Origin: Paracoccaceae bacterium | Lineage (GTDB): Bacteria; Pseudomonadota; Alphaproteobacteria; Rhodobacterales; Rhodobacteraceae | Reading direction: 5' to 3' | DNA length: 6,003 nucleotides | NCBI GenBank assembly: GCA_002401945.1 | Contig: NVUP01000016.1 | Coordinates: forward strand, 25,898 to 31,900 | In this document: positions 5,791 through 6,003 of the stretch, piece after piece | Numbering within the stretch: the first letter of the stretch is position 1 | Layout: every line of letters starts with the position of its first letter | Translations under genes and position numbers: made by a program | The notes under the pieces: generated by a model | Databases searched by the model: none | The model's input: the letters and a program-made list of their open reading frames with translations, nothing else | What the model was told of the DNA's origin: nothing

Positions 5791-6003
5791 GGGTGTTTTG
5801 CCAGCATTGCCTCGGCCTTTTGCAGGTCTTCGGGGCGGTTGATGTTAAAGAAGGGGTCATAGTCCCAATTGGGGAACATGGCATCCGCCGCGTTGTGGCG
5901 GCTGGTCCATTGCACCACCTTGCGTACCCCATCATTCAAGGCGGCGCGCAGATCCTCGCGCAGGGCGACCGGCCAGAGGCCAAAGGTGGGTTGTCGCAGG
6001 GTG
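5787..6003 (-). CDS. mobA: MobA, molybdenum cofactor guanylyltransferase, C-terminal part
   Basis: Only the last 72 codons, including the stop, are inside the window; the gene continues past 6003. MobA transfers GMP from GTP to molybdopterin-bound molybdenum, giving the guanine dinucleotide cofactor used by DMSO-reductase-family enzymes such as nitrate reductase and formate dehydrogenase. Translating the minus strand gives a tail with FGLWPVALREDLRAAL, then a short variable stretch, then DYDPFFNINRPEDLQKAEAM. The FGLWPV and DPFFNINxPEDL pieces are typical of the C-terminus of MobA and related nucleotidyltransferases. The GTP-binding N-terminus is not visible. The TGA (5789-5787) overlaps the mobB ATG. 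Assignment is strengthened by the neighbouring mobB and moeA. Confidence 0.9.
   Translation of the reverse strand, partial: TLRQPTFGLWPVALREDLRAALNDGVRKVVQWTSRHNAADAMFPNWDYDPFFNINRPEDLQKAEAMLAKHP

Noticed and set aside
1..6003. Search by eye for an undescribed defence system, CRISPR array, toxin-antitoxin pair, insertion sequence or tRNA.
   Set aside because: All clear coding regions are core metabolic, regulatory or transcription genes plus one unknown membrane protein. There are no direct-repeat arrays, transposase motifs, target-site duplications or tRNA-like folds.

Overview
The window looks like a chromosomal segment from an alphaproteobacterium, most likely a Rhodobacteraceae (Roseobacter-group) member. 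Three things suggest this: the ETF-ubiquinone oxidoreductase, GreA and MoeA/MobB protein sequences have alphaproteobacterial character; base composition is moderately GC-rich; and the intergenic hairpin 'CCTCCGGCGGAGG + TATTTTT' resembles one I associate with that family. This assignment rests on recognition, not on a search. There is no sign of a mobile element, CRISPR array, rRNA or tRNA.

Layout. (1) 1-940, minus strand: N-terminal 313 residues of electron transfer flavoprotein-ubiquinone oxidoreductase, cut by the window edge. A candidate promoter with a perfect inverted repeat in its spacer lies upstream. (2) 1098-2056: a minus-strand soxR (redox sensor of the MerR family with a CX2CXCX5C iron-sulfur motif) divergent from a plus-strand single-domain VOC protein. 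The gap between them holds a promoter with the MerR-type 19-bp spacer and a recognisable sox box. (3) 2057-2257: an intergenic region with three successive stem-loops, the last a strong intrinsic terminator about 40 bp before greA. (4) 2258-3763, plus strand: greA (transcript cleavage factor) followed 15 bp later by an unrecognised 339-residue protein with two membrane segments. (5) 3764-4030: a gap between convergent genes holding a terminator and repeat-like hairpins. (6) 4031-6003, minus strand: molybdenum cofactor operon mobA (partial)-mobB-moeA, each junction a 4-bp ATGA overlap.

How the genes work together. MoeA inserts molybdenum into molybdopterin, MobA adds GMP to make the guanine dinucleotide form, and MobB is an accessory GTPase, so segment 6 is one pathway. 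SoxR and the VOC protein form a small stress module: oxidised SoxR should switch on the VOC gene directly. The window contains no soxS, consistent with direct SoxR control as known outside the enteric bacteria. ETF-QO and GreA are housekeeping functions. Most of the window is ordinary core genome. The best second-look items are the SoxR-VOC pair, the structured region before greA (compare E. coli GraL) and the uncharacterised membrane protein after greA.
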